The notes: a model not told the origin generated them from the letters alone. A stretch of 64,000 bases of DNA from Roseovarius sp. M141 (GCF_024355225.1 NZ_VCNH01000008.1:1054001-1118000), one strand, 5' to 3'; shown: positions 54,667 through 64,000, counted from the first letter of the stretch. Numbers and translations: made by a program.

Positions 54667-55778
54667 TATATCTTTATCGTCTCATATTGGGGGCCTTGGC
54701 GATAAGCCTGCTGGGCGCCGGTTTTGCCTCGGCGACCCAGATCCGGATCAAGGACCTTGTCGAATTCGACGGCGTGCGGGGAAACGACCTGATCGGGTAT
54801 GGTCTGGTGGTTGGTTTGAACGGAACCGGAGATGGGCTCAGAAACGCGCCTTTTACCGAAGAAATCATGTCGAACATACTCGAACGGCTGGGCGTCAACG
54901 TCGCCGGCGAGCAGTTCCGCCCGAAGAACGTCGCCGCTGTCCTGGTCACGGCCACCCTTCCGCCCTTTGCACGGGCCGGGGGGCAGATTGATGTAACGGT
55001 GTCGGCAATCGGGGATGCTGATAGCCTGCTCGGCGGTACCCTCGTCATGACGCCTTTGAACGCAGCCGACGGTCAGATTTATGCGGTGTCACAGGGGACA
55101 ATCATCGCCGGCGGGGCCGCCGCCAAGGGCGATGCGGCGACCGTGGTTCAGGGGGTTCCGACATCGGGGACGATTCCGGCCGGCGCACGCGTCGAAAGGG
55201 AGATCGCATTTGAGCTCGACTCGCTGGACTCGCTGCGTCTCGCCCTGCGGGAGCCCGATTTCACGACCGCCGTGCGCATCGAATCCGTCATCAACGGAAG
55301 TTTTGGCCGTGCCGTCGCAATCATGTTGGACAGCGGCACCGTGCGTCTGGATATCGCACGAACGCGCATGACATCACCGGCCCACGCCCTGGCCCGGATC
55401 GAGAATCTTCTGGTCGAACCGGAACAAAAGGCGCGGGTTGTCGTCGATCAGCGATCAGGCACCATCGTCATGGGGCAGGATGTGCGGATCAGTCGCATCG
55501 CGGTTTCCCAAGGCAATCTGACCCTGCGCGTACAGGAGGCGCCGATCGTCGTGCAGCCCAATCCTTTTGCCGAGGGAGAGACGATGGTCGTTCCGCGTAC
55601 GAATGTCGACATTGAGGAAGAGCCGGGTATCGGCCTGGCAGAGGTGCCGCCAGGCACCACCCTGTCCGAAGTCGTGGCCGGCCTGAACGCGCTGGGAGTC
55701 GCGCCGCGGGACATGATCGACATCTTGAAAAGTATCAAGGCCGCCGGAGCGCTGCACGCCGAGTTTGTGGTGCGTTAA
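54663..55778 (+). CDS. flgI: Flagellar P-ring protein FlgI
   Basis: A 371-residue periplasmic P-ring subunit with a signal peptide (LILGALAISLLGAGFASA). Conserved blocks: RIKDLVEFDGVRGNDLIGYG, LVVGLNGTGDGLRNAPFTEE, VTATLPPFARAGGQIDVTVS, SGTIVMGQDVRISRIAVSQG and the C-terminal LNALGVAPRDMIDILKSIKA. The start is TTG at 54663, overlapping the flgL stop. No flgH or flgA is next; the flagellar block ends here in the window. Confidence 0.94.
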   Translation: MIYLYRLILGALAISLLGAGFASATQIRIKDLVEFDGVRGNDLIGYGLVVGLNGTGDGLRNAPFTEEIMSNILERLGVNVAGEQFRPKNVAAVLVTATLPPFARAGGQIDVTVSAIGDADSLLGGTLVMTPLNAADGQIYAVSQGTIIAGGAAAKGDAATVVQGVPTSGTIPAGARVEREIAFELDSLDSLRLALREPDFTTAVRIESVINGSFGRAVAIMLDSGTVRLDIARTRMTSPAHALARIENLLVEPEQKARVVVDQRSGTIVMGQDVRISRIAVSQGNLTLRVQEAPIVVQPNPFAEGETMVVPRTNVDIEEEPGIGLAEVPPGTTLSEVVAGLNALGVAPRDMIDILKSIKAAGALHAEFVVR

Positions 55779-56618
55779 TGGTCTTTGTCGGTGACTGGCC
55801 GTCATTGTCCCTCCAAGCGCACCCCTTGACGTGAAGCCAGCGAGGGATCGGTACTATTGCTCAGCGGAGCAAGGTGTCCGGTGCTCCGTAGAGTGAAACG
55901 GTGTGATTTGTGTTGAATGAAATAGTATAGCGCTTGATGTTCAAGAGCTTACAAGGAGAATTGGAAGGGCTTGGGCAGTTGCAGGAGGTGCCGGCCCCTG
56001 TCTGAATCGGTTTCACAAGGTTTTCTCGATCAGGAACGTCCGTTAGCACTGTGCCTTTCCCCTTTTTTAAATTCTTGGTGCGATTGGTCGAATATTGTGC
56101 GTGACGAGGAGGTTGTTGCCCGTCCTTGCGGGCATCCCCACCTGCGAGGTCTTGGTATCCCAGGGCGCTGGTTGACGCTGCCCGAGATTACGCGCTCGCT
56201 ACGATTCCCAATTCCATGACCAAGGCGATGCGCGCCGACGCTGCGGCCCCGAAGCGCCGCCAAAACCGCAATTCTTTTCTGAATGTCGCTCTCGACATGA
56301 AGGGTGGCAGGGATGCCGTGCCTGTTCGTGTGGCCGCCGCAGGACCGTTGCGCGGCCGACATAGGCTATCGAATTCGTCGATGCCGCTCAGGCGGGGAGA
56401 TACACCTTTTCGACGCTATATCATGTCCCGTATCGCAAGGTGAGGACAGCGGCGCGTAGATGGATGAGCCGCGCGGGCATTTTCTATTTCGCATGGAAAA
56501 GCCAGAGGCGTAGCGCTGGCGCCTGAATCGGGCTTTGCGGCTGCGCCATGTCAGGGACAGCAGGCGTGACCTCAATCGATATGGGCGATATGGCGAGGTT
56601 TGCATGGCCTCGCGGCGC
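55779..56618. other. 840-base stretch without a recognised gene
   Basis: It lies between convergent flgI and the ABC ATPase gene. Open frames in it have no family resemblance or good start. Inverted repeats are seen at 55865-55888 (CGGAGCA ... TGCTCCG, 10-base loop) and 56118-56133 (GCCCG ... CGGGC); the first could end flgI transcription. Unlike most of the window this is AT-richer in its first half. It may be a decayed gene or hold a small RNA. Confidence 0.4.
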
Positions 56619-57548
56619 TTAGCGGCTGCGCGTCAGTTCCAGGAACACATCCTGAAGATCGGCCTGTTCGGTCCGCACGTCGCGGATGCGGATGCCTGCA
56701 TCGCGCACGGCTTCCAGCACATCTTCGGCGCTGATTTGCCCGGCGCTGTAGTTGAGCGCCAGCGCGCCGCCCTCACGGCGGGTGACGTCGATGCCGGTCT
56801 TTTTGGGCAGGGCCGTAACCTCGCCCTCCGGCACGATGATCATGCTGCGCGTGTCCAGCCGGGCCAACAGGTTCGACGTGCTGTCGCGTGCGACGACCTC
56901 GCCGTGGTTGATGATGGCGATCTGGTCGCACATCTCCTGGGCCTCTTCCAAGTAATGTGTCGTCAGGATGATCGTCATGCCCTGGGCGTTCAGTTGGCGC
57001 ACGTTTTCCCACAGCATCTGGCGCAGTTCGATGTCGACGCCTGCCGTCGGCTCGTCCAGAACCAGAACATGGGGGCGGTGGACCAGCGCCTTGGCCAACA
57101 GAAGGCGGCGGCGCATCCCGCCCGATAGCGTGCGCGCATAGGCGCTTGCCTTGTCCTCGAGGCCGACAAGGCTGAGGATCTCATCGCTGCGGCGCTGGGA
57201 TTTCGGCACGCCATACAGCCCGGCCTGGACCTCAAGCGCCGCACGCGGGGTGAAGAAGGGATCAAGGTTCAGCTCTTGGGGCATGACACCGATAGCGGCC
57301 CGGCTTTGACGCGGGTTCACGTCCTGATCAAAACCCCAGATTTTGACCTTGCCGCTGGTTTTCAGCACCAGCCCGGCCAGAATGTTGATCAGCGTCGATT
57401 TGCCCGCGCCGTTTGGGCCGAGCAGGCCAAAGACCGAACCGGCCGGAATGTCCAGATCGACGCCTTTCAGCGCCTCTTTTTCGGGGGCGCCGCGGCTTCC
57501 TGCGTAGGTCTTGCGCAGGTCGCGAATCTCGATTGCATTGGCCGCCAT
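56619..57548 (-). CDS. ABC transporter ATP-binding protein
   Basis: A 309-residue ATPase of the drug/antibiotic-export type: Walker [11 protein letters not shown]-loop MPQE, signature [15 protein letters not shown], Walker [14 protein letters not shown]-loop TTHYLEEAQ, and a C-terminal extension of about 80 residues as in YadG/CcmA-like proteins. No permease gene is adjacent in the window, so its partner is elsewhere or unseen. Substrate unknown. Confidence 0.9.
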   Translation of the reverse strand: MAANAIEIRDLRKTYAGSRGAPEKEALKGVDLDIPAGSVFGLLGPNGAGKSTLINILAGLVLKTSGKVKIWGFDQDVNPRQSRAAIGVMPQELNLDPFFTPRAALEVQAGLYGVPKSQRRSDEILSLVGLEDKASAYARTLSGGMRRRLLLAKALVHRPHVLVLDEPTAGVDIELRQMLWENVRQLNAQGMTIILTTHYLEEAQEMCDQIAIINHGEVVARDSTSNLLARLDTRSMIIVPEGEVTALPKKTGIDVTRREGGALALNYSAGQISAEDVLEAVRDAGIRIRDVRTEQADLQDVFLELTRSR

Positions 57549-57599
57549 GGTCCCCTTGCCCCTGCCTTGTCATTCCATCATAAACGTGAGGTAATCGAG

Positions 57600-57803
57600 A
57601 TGCCTGCAAAAGGAAACGCCCAGATGGTGACCAAAGCGCCCGAAATCCGGATCGTTGATGACTATCGCATTTGCTGTGACGGCAGCGGGCCGGGTCTGGG
57701 CCATCCGCGTGTCTGGCTGCAAATTCCGCAGGATCGTGGCTGGGTCGAGTGCGGTTATTGTGATTGCAGGATGATCCACCGCGATTTTGAAGGCAAGGTC
57801 TAG
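57600..57803 (+). CDS. Zinc-finger protein of the NDUFS6 (zf-CHCC) type
   Basis: Encodes 67 residues with the Cys-His-Cys-Cys pattern C25/C26, H35, C51 and C54 ([26 protein letters not shown]). This is the family of the mitochondrial complex I subunit NDUFS6, widespread as a single-domain protein in alphaproteobacteria. It starts at ATG 57600, behind GAGGTAATCGAG, divergent from the ABC ATPase. Complex I association is known of the family, not seen here. Confidence 0.85.
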   Translation: MPAKGNAQMVTKAPEIRIVDDYRICCDGSGPGLGHPRVWLQIPQDRGWVECGYCDCRMIHRDFEGKV

Positions 57804-57887
57804 ACCTTGCCGCTTCCGCTGGCGGCGCCGGCGGGATTTGGGTATTTGGCCCAAGAAAAACGCTGAACCGTGTCAGGAGGCAATCCC

Positions 57888-60683
57888 ATGTCATTCGGAA
57901 AAGGGTGCCATCTGCATCTGATCGACGGCTCGGCCTTTATATTTCGTGCGTATCACGCGCTGCCGCCGCTGATGCGTAAATCCGACGGGCTGCCCATCGG
58001 GGCGGTGTCGGGATTTTGCAACATGCTGCAACGCTATGTCGAGGGCAATAACGGGCCTGATGCACCGACGCATGTGGCGGTGATTTTCGACAAGGGCAGC
58101 CACACGTTCCGCAATGATCTGTTCCCCGAATACAAGGCCAACCGCGAGGCGATGCCCGAGGATCTGCGCCCCCAGATTCCGCTGACGCGGCGCGCGACCG
58201 AGGCGTTCAATATCGCCTGCAAGGAGGTCGAGGGGTATGAGGCCGATGACATCATCGCCACGCTGTCGATGCAGGCGCGCGATGCAGGCGGACGCGTGAC
58301 GATCATCAGTTCGGACAAGGATATGATGCAGCTGGTCGGCGGCGGCGTCGAAATGCTGGACGCGATGAAGAACCGCCGGATCGATGTCGAGGGCGTCGAA
58401 GAGAAGTTCGGCGTTGGGCCGGATCGTGTGGTCGATGTTCAGGCGCTGGCCGGGGATTCGGTGGATAACGTGCCCGGCGCGCCGGGCATCGGGATCAAAA
58501 CGGCGGCACTGCTGATCAACGAATATGGCGATCTGGATACGCTGCTGGCGCGGGCGAGCGAGATCAAGCAGCCAAAGCGGCGTCAGACGCTGATCGACCA
58601 CGCTGACCAGATCCGCCTGTCGCGCCAACTTGTGCAGCTGGATTGCGCAATGCCCCTTGATTTCGGGCTGGACGATCTGGAAGTGCGCGATCCTGACCCC
58701 GATGTGTTGCTGGGGTTTCTGGCCGAGATGGAGTTTCGCACCCTGACCAAGCGCATTGCCGACGCGATGCACGCCGAGCCGCCTGAGATCGACGACACGC
58801 CGCAGGACGCGCCGGATGCGGACGCGCCCAAGATGCCGGGTTTCGATGTCGCGACCTATGAGCATGTTCAGGATATGGCGGCGCTTCAGCCTTGGATCGA
58901 CCGCATCCGCGCGCGCGGCTATGTCGCGGTGGACACAGAGACGACTTCGCTCAACGAAATGCAGGCCGAACTGGTCGGCATATCGCTGTGTATCGAGCCG
59001 GGGCATGCCTGCTACATCCCGCTGGCGCATAAGGGCGAGGGGGAAGGCGATCTTTTCGGTGGCGCTGCGCTGGCCGAGGGGCAGATGCCTGCCGAGGACG
59101 CGATTGCCGCCTTGAAGCCGGTGCTTGAGGATCCGAGTATCCTCAAGATCGGCCAGAACATGAAGTATGACGCCAAGATCTTGGCGCGGCGGGGCATCGA
59201 GATCGCCCCATTCGACGACACGATGCTGATCTCCTACGCGCTACATGCGGGCCTTCACGGTCACGGCATGGACGCGCTGAGCGAGCGGTATCTGAATCAC
59301 ACGCCGATCCCGATCAAGACGCTGCTGGGCGGCGGCAAATCGGCCATCACCTTTGACCGTGTGCCGGTGGAGGACGCCGTCAAATACGCCGCCGAGGATG
59401 CGGATATCACCCTGCGGCTCTGGGCGGTGTTGAAGCCGCAGCTGCACGTCGCGCAGGTGACCCGTGTTTACGAGACGCTGGAGCGTCCCTTGGTCCCGGT
59501 GCTGGCGCATATGGAGCGCAGCGGGATCAAGGTGGACCGCGATACGCTCAGCCGTATGTCGGGCGCCTTTGCGCAGAAGATGGCCGCGCTGGAGGAGGAG
59601 ATTCACCAGCTTGCGGGCCGTAAATTCAACGTGGGGTCGCCCAAGCAGCTGGGCGAGATCTTGTTTGACGAGATGTCGCTGGAGGGTGGCAAACGTGGCA
59701 AGACGGGTGCCTACGCCACCGGCGCCGACGTGCTGGAGGATCTGGCGACCGAGCATGAGCTGCCCGCCCGCGTGCTGGACTGGCGCCAGATATCCAAGCT
59801 GAAATCGACCTATACAGACGCGCTTCAGGATCATATCGATCCCGATACGGGCCGCGTGCATACGTCCTATATGCAGGCGGGGGCCAGCACGGGGCGGTTG
59901 GCCTCGAGCGATCCGAACCTGCAAAATATCCCTGTGCGCAGCGAAGAGGGCCGGCGCATTCGCGAGGCGTTTGTCGCGCCCGAGGGCAAGGTTCTGGTCA
60001 GCCTCGATTACAGCCAGATCGAGCTGCGGATTCTGGCGCATGTGGCCGATATTGAGGCGCTGAAGCAGGCGTTTCGCGACGGGCAGGACATTCACGCGAT
60101 GACCGCCTCCGAGATGTTCGGCGTGGCGATGGAGGATATGACACCGGACATCCGCCGTCAGGCCAAGGCGATCAATTTCGGCGTGATCTACGGCATCTCC
60201 GGCTTCGGCCTTGCGCGCAATCTGCGCATCCCCCGCAGCGAGGCGCAGGGCTTCATCGACCGCTATTTCGAGCGGTTTCCCGGCATCCGCGCCTATATGG
60301 ACGACACGGTCGCCTTCGCCAAAGAGCATGGCTTCGTCCAGACGCTTTTTGGCCGCAGAATACACACGCCAGAAATCGCCGCCAAAGGGCCGCGTTCAGG
60401 GTTTGCCAAGCGCGCCGCGATCAACGCGCCCATCCAGGGTACCGCCGCCGACGTCATCCGACGCGCCATGATTCGCATGCCGGATGCGATTGCGGGACTG
60501 CCCTGCAAGATGCTGTTGCAAGTGCATGACGAACTTCTCTTTGAGGTCGAGGAGGGCGCTGTGGACGCCGTCATCACGGCGGCCCGCGACGTGATGGAGG
60601 GCGCGGCCGAGCCGGTGGTCAAGCTGTCGGTGCCCCTGACTGTCGAGGCAGGGCAGGGCGCCAACTGGGCCAAGGCGCATTGA
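57888..60683 (+). CDS. polA: DNA polymerase I
   Basis: A 931-residue repair polymerase. N-terminal 5'-3' exonuclease/PIN domain (LIDGSAFIFRAYHALPPLMR, VEGYEADDIIATL, SSDKDMMQLV), 3'-5' exonuclease with an intact DTETTS motif and NMKYDAKIL, and the family A polymerase domain (STGRLASSDPNLQNIPVRSE, LDYSQIELRILAH, RRQAKAINFGVIYGISGFGL, LLQVHDELLFEVEE). The ATG at 57888 follows AGGAGG. Its stop overlaps the next start by TTGA. Confidence 0.97.
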   Translation: MSFGKGCHLHLIDGSAFIFRAYHALPPLMRKSDGLPIGAVSGFCNMLQRYVEGNNGPDAPTHVAVIFDKGSHTFRNDLFPEYKANREAMPEDLRPQIPLTRRATEAFNIACKEVEGYEADDIIATLSMQARDAGGRVTIISSDKDMMQLVGGGVEMLDAMKNRRIDVEGVEEKFGVGPDRVVDVQALAGDSVDNVPGAPGIGIKTAALLINEYGDLDTLLARASEIKQPKRRQTLIDHADQIRLSRQLVQLDCAMPLDFGLDDLEVRDPDPDVLLGFLAEMEFRTLTKRIADAMHAEPPEIDDTPQDAPDADAPKMPGFDVATYEHVQDMAALQPWIDRIRARGYVAVDTETTSLNEMQAELVGISLCIEPGHACYIPLAHKGEGEGDLFGGAALAEGQMPAEDAIAALKPVLEDPSILKIGQNMKYDAKILARRGIEIAPFDDTMLISYALHAGLHGHGMDALSERYLNHTPIPIKTLLGGGKSAITFDRVPVEDAVKYAAEDADITLRLWAVLKPQLHVAQVTRVYETLERPLVPVLAHMERSGIKVDRDTLSRMSGAFAQKMAALEEEIHQLAGRKFNVGSPKQLGEILFDEMSLEGGKRGKTGAYATGADVLEDLATEHELPARVLDWRQISKLKSTYTDALQDHIDPDTGRVHTSYMQAGASTGRLASSDPNLQNIPVRSEEGRRIREAFVAPEGKVLVSLDYSQIELRILAHVADIEALKQAFRDGQDIHAMTASEMFGVAMEDMTPDIRRQAKAINFGVIYGISGFGLARNLRIPRSEAQGFIDRYFERFPGIRAYMDDTVAFAKEHGFVQTLFGRRIHTPEIAAKGPRSGFAKRAAINAPIQGTAADVIRRAMIRMPDAIAGLPCKMLLQVHDELLFEVEEGAVDAVITAARDVMEGAAEPVVKLSVPLTVEAGQGANWAKAH

Positions 60684-61414
60684 AACGGTTCCTCATCTTG
60701 CAGCTTCGCCCCGAGGCTGACGCCTCGGACGCCGAATATGCCGCGTTTCTGAAGAAGGGCGGGCTGGAGAAAACGCGTGCCCACCGTATCCGGCTGGAAC
60801 GCGACGAGCTGCCCGAGGCGCTCGATCCCGCCGATTATGCAGGGGTGATCGTCGGCGGTGGCCCCGGCTGCGTCAGTGATGCGCCGGATAAGAAAAGCGA
60901 CGAACACGCCCGGATCGAGGCCGCTGTCATGTCGCTGATGCCACGCATCGCCGAGGGCGACATTCCCTTTCTTGGGTGCTGCTACGGCATCGGTATCCTG
61001 GGCAAGCATCTGAGCGCCGCAGTCGGCAAAGACCAGTATGGCGAGCCTGTCGGCGTTGCCGACTGCATCCTGACGGAGGCGGGTCGCGCCGATCCGCTGC
61101 TGGCTGGCGTACCGGATCGCTTTGGCGCCTTTGTCGGCCACAAGGAGGCGCTGGAAGAGCTGCCGACGGGCTGCGCGCATCTGGTCGCGGCGCCCAGTTG
61201 TCCGTTTCAGATGATGCGCTATCGCAGCAACGTCTACGCCACGCAGTTTCATCCCGAGGCGGACGCGCGCGTTTTCGAAGAGCGGATCGAGATCTACAAG
61301 CATCACGGCTATTTCCCGCCCGAAACCGCAGAGGATCTGATCACCATGTGCCGCGCTGCGGATGTACATGCACCCGAGCGCATCCTGCGCAATTTTGTCC
61401 AGCGCTACAGCTGA
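60680..61414 (+). CDS. Class I glutamine amidotransferase-like protein
   Basis: A 244-residue single-domain glutaminase: nucleophile Cys101 in FLGCCYGIGIL, His/Glu pair in TQFHPEAD, and the oxyanion glycine strand VIVGGGPGCVSD. It resembles GMP-synthase-type and YfeJ-like free amidotransferases; the partner synthase is not adjacent. TTG start overlapping the polA stop. Function in nitrogen transfer or hydrolysis of gamma-glutamyl compounds is possible. Confidence 0.85.
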   Translation: MKRFLILQLRPEADASDAEYAAFLKKGGLEKTRAHRIRLERDELPEALDPADYAGVIVGGGPGCVSDAPDKKSDEHARIEAAVMSLMPRIAEGDIPFLGCCYGIGILGKHLSAAVGKDQYGEPVGVADCILTEAGRADPLLAGVPDRFGAFVGHKEALEELPTGCAHLVAAPSCPFQMMRYRSNVYATQFHPEADARVFEERIEIYKHHGYFPPETAEDLITMCRAADVHAPERILRNFVQRYS

Positions 61415-61438
61415 TCCGCATACGCAAGTGTAGGAATC

Positions 61439-61492
61439 TGGGTCTTTAGACCAAGCAAAAACCATGGTGCTTTTTCTTGGTCTAAAGACCCA
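61439..61492. terminator. Bidirectional terminator between the amidotransferase and ribA
   Basis: A perfect 17-base stem: left arm 61439-61455 (starts TGGGTC, ends CCAAG), right arm 61476-61492, with a 20-base loop having A5 on one side and T5 on the other. It lies between the ends of two convergent genes, so it serves both strands. Confidence 0.8.
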
Positions 61493-61509
61493 TTGCAGCG
61501 CGGTCGCGC

Positions 61510-62613
61510 CTATAGCAGATGGCCTGATTTGCGCGCTTTGGTGGCCAGATAGCCCTTGTTCTGCGCGGTCTGCCCCACCATCAGCGGCACCCGTTCGGAC
61601 ACATCAATGCCGCAGCGTGTCATCATGTCGATCTTGGCCGGATTGTTGGTCATCAGGCGCACGGCAGAAAACCCCATCCGTGACAATATGCCGGCGCCGA
61701 TGCGAAAATCGCGTTCGTCGTCCTCAAAACCGAGGCGGTGGTTCGCCTCGACCGTATCGAAGCCCTGATCCTGAAGGGCATAGGCGCGCATCTTGTTGGC
61801 CAGACCGATGCCGCGCCCCTCCTGGTTCAGGTAGAGCAGCACGCCCGCGCCTTCGGTACCCATCTGGGCCAGCGCGGCGCGCAGCTGCGGGCCGCAATCG
61901 CATTTGAGGCTGCCCAGAACGTCACCGGTAAAGCAGGCAGAGTGGAGGCGCGTCAGGACCGGCGCGTCGCGGTCCGGCCGACCGATTTCGATCGCGTAAT
62001 GCTCTTCGCTGCCGTCTTCGGGGCGAAAGACGTGGACGCGGCCTGCATGACTGGCCTCCATCGGGACGCGGGCGCTGACGACAGGATGGGGCGGGCTGGA
62101 CAGGCGCATGGCGGCGTCTGCCGCTTCGGCGGGCAGGATCGTCAGGCCGGCATCGGCGGCATACCGGGCGGCGTCGCCGAGCGGCAGGACCAACGCGGCG
62201 GGCAAAAGGCGCGCCGCCTTGACCAGACGCAGGGCAAGGCGGTGCAGCCCCGCATCGCCGCCGCGCTCGGTGCGAAAGGGGCCTTTCATCGGGCTTTTCA
62301 GATCGTCCTCGGGGCTGGCGGTGGCTGCGATCCAGGCGCGATCCGCGTCCTGCGGCAGCAGGATACGGGCCAGATCGCCATCATAGGCGCGCGCCTTCAG
62401 CGTTTCGGCACGGCGTGCGGTGACGGCCAGAGTCATTTCCGCATCTCTACCGGTCGCCAGCGCGCGCAGGTCGACGAGGCGCGCGGCGTCCAGCGTCTCG
62501 GCTGCTGCGATCAGCGCGCCGCCGTCGACGCCGCGCAGCGCGACGGGCAGGCCCATGGCCAGATCGCCGCGGGCGCGGCCCAGAAGGTGGGTTATGTCGG
62601 GTCTAAGGCTCAT
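61510..62613 (-). CDS. ribA: GTP cyclohydrolase II
   Basis: About 367 residues; opens GTP to the first riboflavin precursor. Zinc-site motif CFTGDVLGSLKCDC, catalytic block LLYLNQEGRGIGLANKMRAY and the LMTNNPAKI segment are present. The N-terminal 180 residues (LGRARGDLAMGLPVALRGVD ...) form the extra domain usual in alphaproteobacterial RibA. ATG 62613 is chosen for MSLRPDITHLLG; an ATG six codons upstream (62631) is possible and neither has a clear ribosome site. Confidence 0.9.
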   Translation of the reverse strand: MSLRPDITHLLGRARGDLAMGLPVALRGVDGGALIAAAETLDAARLVDLRALATGRDAEMTLAVTARRAETLKARAYDGDLARILLPQDADRAWIAATASPEDDLKSPMKGPFRTERGGDAGLHRLALRLVKAARLLPAALVLPLGDAARYAADAGLTILPAEAADAAMRLSSPPHPVVSARVPMEASHAGRVHVFRPEDGSEEHYAIEIGRPDRDAPVLTRLHSACFTGDVLGSLKCDCGPQLRAALAQMGTEGAGVLLYLNQEGRGIGLANKMRAYALQDQGFDTVEANHRLGFEDDERDFRIGAGILSRMGFSAVRLMTNNPAKIDMMTRCGIDVSERVPLMVGQTAQNKGYLATKARKSGHLL

Positions 62614-62789
62614 CTGCGGTCGCGCTTGCATGGGGTCCGGTGCCGGGGTCACCTTCGGTCTAGTCGCTTTCGCGCGGGATTGAAACAAAAGGTGCAGCCG
62701 CAACACTAGCCCGTGATAAGGTTGTTGCATTCCTTGCCCTTGGGGCAGGCAATGCGCATCTGCGCTGCAAGGCAAACGGAGGGCACGAT

Positions 62790-63476
62790 ATGGCACAGCT
62801 GAAGAAAATACTGCTGGTGGATGACGACGAGGATCTGCGCGAGGCGCTGGGCGAGCAACTGGTGATGACCGAGGATTTCGACGTGTTCGAGGCCGGCAAC
62901 GGCGCCGAGGCGATGACGCATGCCAAGGATGCGAACTATGATCTGATCATCCTCGATGTCGGCCTGCCTGACACCGACGGGCGCGAATTGTGCCGCCTGA
63001 TGCGCAAGCAGGGCGTCAAAAGCCCGATCCTGATGCTGACCGGCCATGACGGCGACGCCGACACCATTCTGGGCCTTGATGCGGGCGCCAATGACTACGT
63101 GACCAAGCCGTTCAAGTTTCCCGTTCTTCTGGCCCGGATCCGTGCGCAGCTGCGCCAGCATGAGCAGTCCGAGGACGCGGTGTTCCAACTGGGGCCATAT
63201 ACCTTCAAGCCGGCGCTCAAGATGCTGATCGCAGAAGGCGACCGCAAGGTGCGCCTGACCGAGAAAGAGACGAATATCCTCAAGTATCTCTACCGTGCCA
63301 CCGATGGCGTCGTGGCCCGCGACGAGCTGCTGCACGAGGTCTGGGGATATAACGCCGGCGTGACCACCCACACGCTGGAAACGCATATCTATCGCCTGCG
63401 CCAGAAGATCGAGCCAGACCCGTCGAACGCGCGCCTTCTGGTGACCGAAAGCGGGGGCTATCGCCTGCTGTCGTAA
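62790..63476 (+). CDS. OmpR/PhoB-family response regulator
   Basis: A 228-residue regulator: receiver domain with DDD at 11-13, phospho-acceptor D56 (LIILDVGLPD) and VTKPFKF, then a winged helix (LTEKETNILKYLYRATDGVV, HTLETHIYRLRQKIEPD, ESGGYRLL). ATG follows GGAGGGCACG. No kinase is adjacent, so the cognate sensor is elsewhere. It is divergent from ribA and followed by a terminator and xthA. Confidence 0.9.
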   Translation: MAQLKKILLVDDDEDLREALGEQLVMTEDFDVFEAGNGAEAMTHAKDANYDLIILDVGLPDTDGRELCRLMRKQGVKSPILMLTGHDGDADTILGLDAGANDYVTKPFKFPVLLARIRAQLRQHEQSEDAVFQLGPYTFKPALKMLIAEGDRKVRLTEKETNILKYLYRATDGVVARDELLHEVWGYNAGVTTHTLETHIYRLRQKIEPDPSNARLLVTESGGYRLLS

Positions 63477-63576
63477 GGGCCGTTTTTTGTGTGGCGCCTC
63501 GCCCGCTCAGGTCCATCACCGGGCCACGATATCCGTTCGCATATGCGGTTATATATGCACCTCCCTGTTGGACTGG

Positions 63577-63604
63577 CCCCGGCATTTGCCGGGGTCTGTT
63601 TTTG
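63577..63604 (+). terminator. Intrinsic terminator after the response regulator gene
   Basis: Stem CCCCGGC (63577-63583) and GCCGGGG (63588-63594) with loop ATTT, followed by TCTGTTTTTT. A classical rho-independent terminator, about 100 bases after the stop. Confidence 0.85.
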
Positions 63605-63677
63605 GCGTCGGCTGGTACGCCGGGATGCCGCGTGATAGATGCCGGGGCGTCCTTACCTGACCCCCGGAGACGCCCAT

Positions 63678-64000
63678 ATGTCCTTTACGCTTGCCACATG
63701 GAATATCAACTCGGTCCGGCTGCGCGCGCCGCTGGTCTGCAAGCTGCTGGAGGAAGAGGCGCCCGATATCCTGTGTCTTCAGGAATGCAAAAGCCCGGTC
63801 GATCTGATCCCCGTCGAGGATTTCGCGGCACTCGGCTATACCCACATGATCGCGCGCGGGCAAAAGGGGTATAACGGCGTCGCCATCCTGTCAAAGCTGC
63901 CGATCACGGATGTCGGAGATCAGGATTTCGCGGCATTGGGCCACGCGCGCCACGTCGCGGGGCAGCTGGAGGACGGCACGATCATCCACAATTTCTATGT
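63678..64000 (+). CDS. xthA: Exodeoxyribonuclease III, 5' part
   Basis: The first 107 codons are in the window; the gene runs off the end. ExoIII/AP endonuclease blocks are clear: ATWNINSVRLRAPLV, PDILCLQECKSP with the metal-binding Glu, GYNGVAILSKLP. ATG 63678 follows GGAGACGCCC. Acts in base excision repair at abasic sites. Confidence 0.93.
   Translation, partial: MSFTLATWNINSVRLRAPLVCKLLEEEAPDILCLQECKSPVDLIPVEDFAALGYTHMIARGQKGYNGVAILSKLPITDVGDQDFAALGHARHVAGQLEDGTIIHNFY

Noticed and set aside
61464..62709. Plus-strand frames opposite ribA (61464-61907, 61738-62709)
   Set aside because: Antisense shadows of the GTP cyclohydrolase II gene.

Overview
The window looks like a marine alphaproteobacterial chromosome of the Rhodobacterales (Roseobacter group), next to the replication origin. 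The support is the dnaN-recF-gyrB order at the left end, the high-GC protein-coding style, CtrA-like boxes in front of flagellar genes, and a nirK/norCBQD denitrification block with a pseudoazurin. No database search was possible; family names come from motifs and overall protein resemblance.

Layout. 1-3827: dnaN (3' end), recF, gyrB. 3828-10272: an accessory patch of decayed mobile elements (two IS3 fragments, one IS91 transposase fragment with a frameshifted tyrosine recombinase, one IS6 fragment) around a secreted sulfatase, a small unknown protein, a decapitated MarC-like gene and a twice-frameshifted MbcA/ParS-type antitoxin. 10273-17281: an apparent amide (formamide) sensing and use module: an NCS1 transporter fused to a histidine kinase through an eight-cysteine motif, a REC-histidine kinase, an OmpR-type regulator, a formamidase, an AmiS/UreI channel and an FmdB zinc ribbon. 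17282-19547: more IS3 debris and a beheaded peptide-binding protein. 19546-23337: one very large gene joining two rhodanese domains, a YidC/Oxa1-like membrane domain and a complete PEP-synthase/rifampin-phosphotransferase-like dikinase. This is the most unusual object in the window.

23650-26460: dadA, an AI-2E family permease and an IS3 orfA remnant. 26686-28510: an SSS-type symporter with a 39-residue partner. 28540-40370: nitric-oxide and denitrification block: nsrR, a small membrane protein, a group III truncated haemoglobin, nnrS, nnrU, nirV, nirK, pseudoazurin, an nnrR-type Crp/Fnr regulator, a DUF1858-type protein, norC-norB-norQ-norD and two small membrane proteins. NirK makes NO from nitrite using electrons probably delivered by pseudoazurin, NorBC reduces NO to N2O, NorQD mature NorBC, and NsrR/NnrR-type regulators tune the set. 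No nosZ or nitrate reductase genes lie in the window.

40371-49687: housekeeping and envelope genes: a serine-hydrolase-like protein with the catalytic Ser and Lys replaced, a flavin reductase with a Nudix-like tail, gshA, rsmE, ubiA and an OmpA-family lipid/peptidoglycan protein. 49865-55778: motB, flgE, flgK, flgL, flgI, with two CtrA-like boxes. 55779-64000: a gene-empty 840-base stretch, an ABC ATPase, an NDUFS6-like zinc protein, polA, a glutamine amidotransferase, ribA, a PhoB/OmpR-type regulator and the 5' part of xthA.
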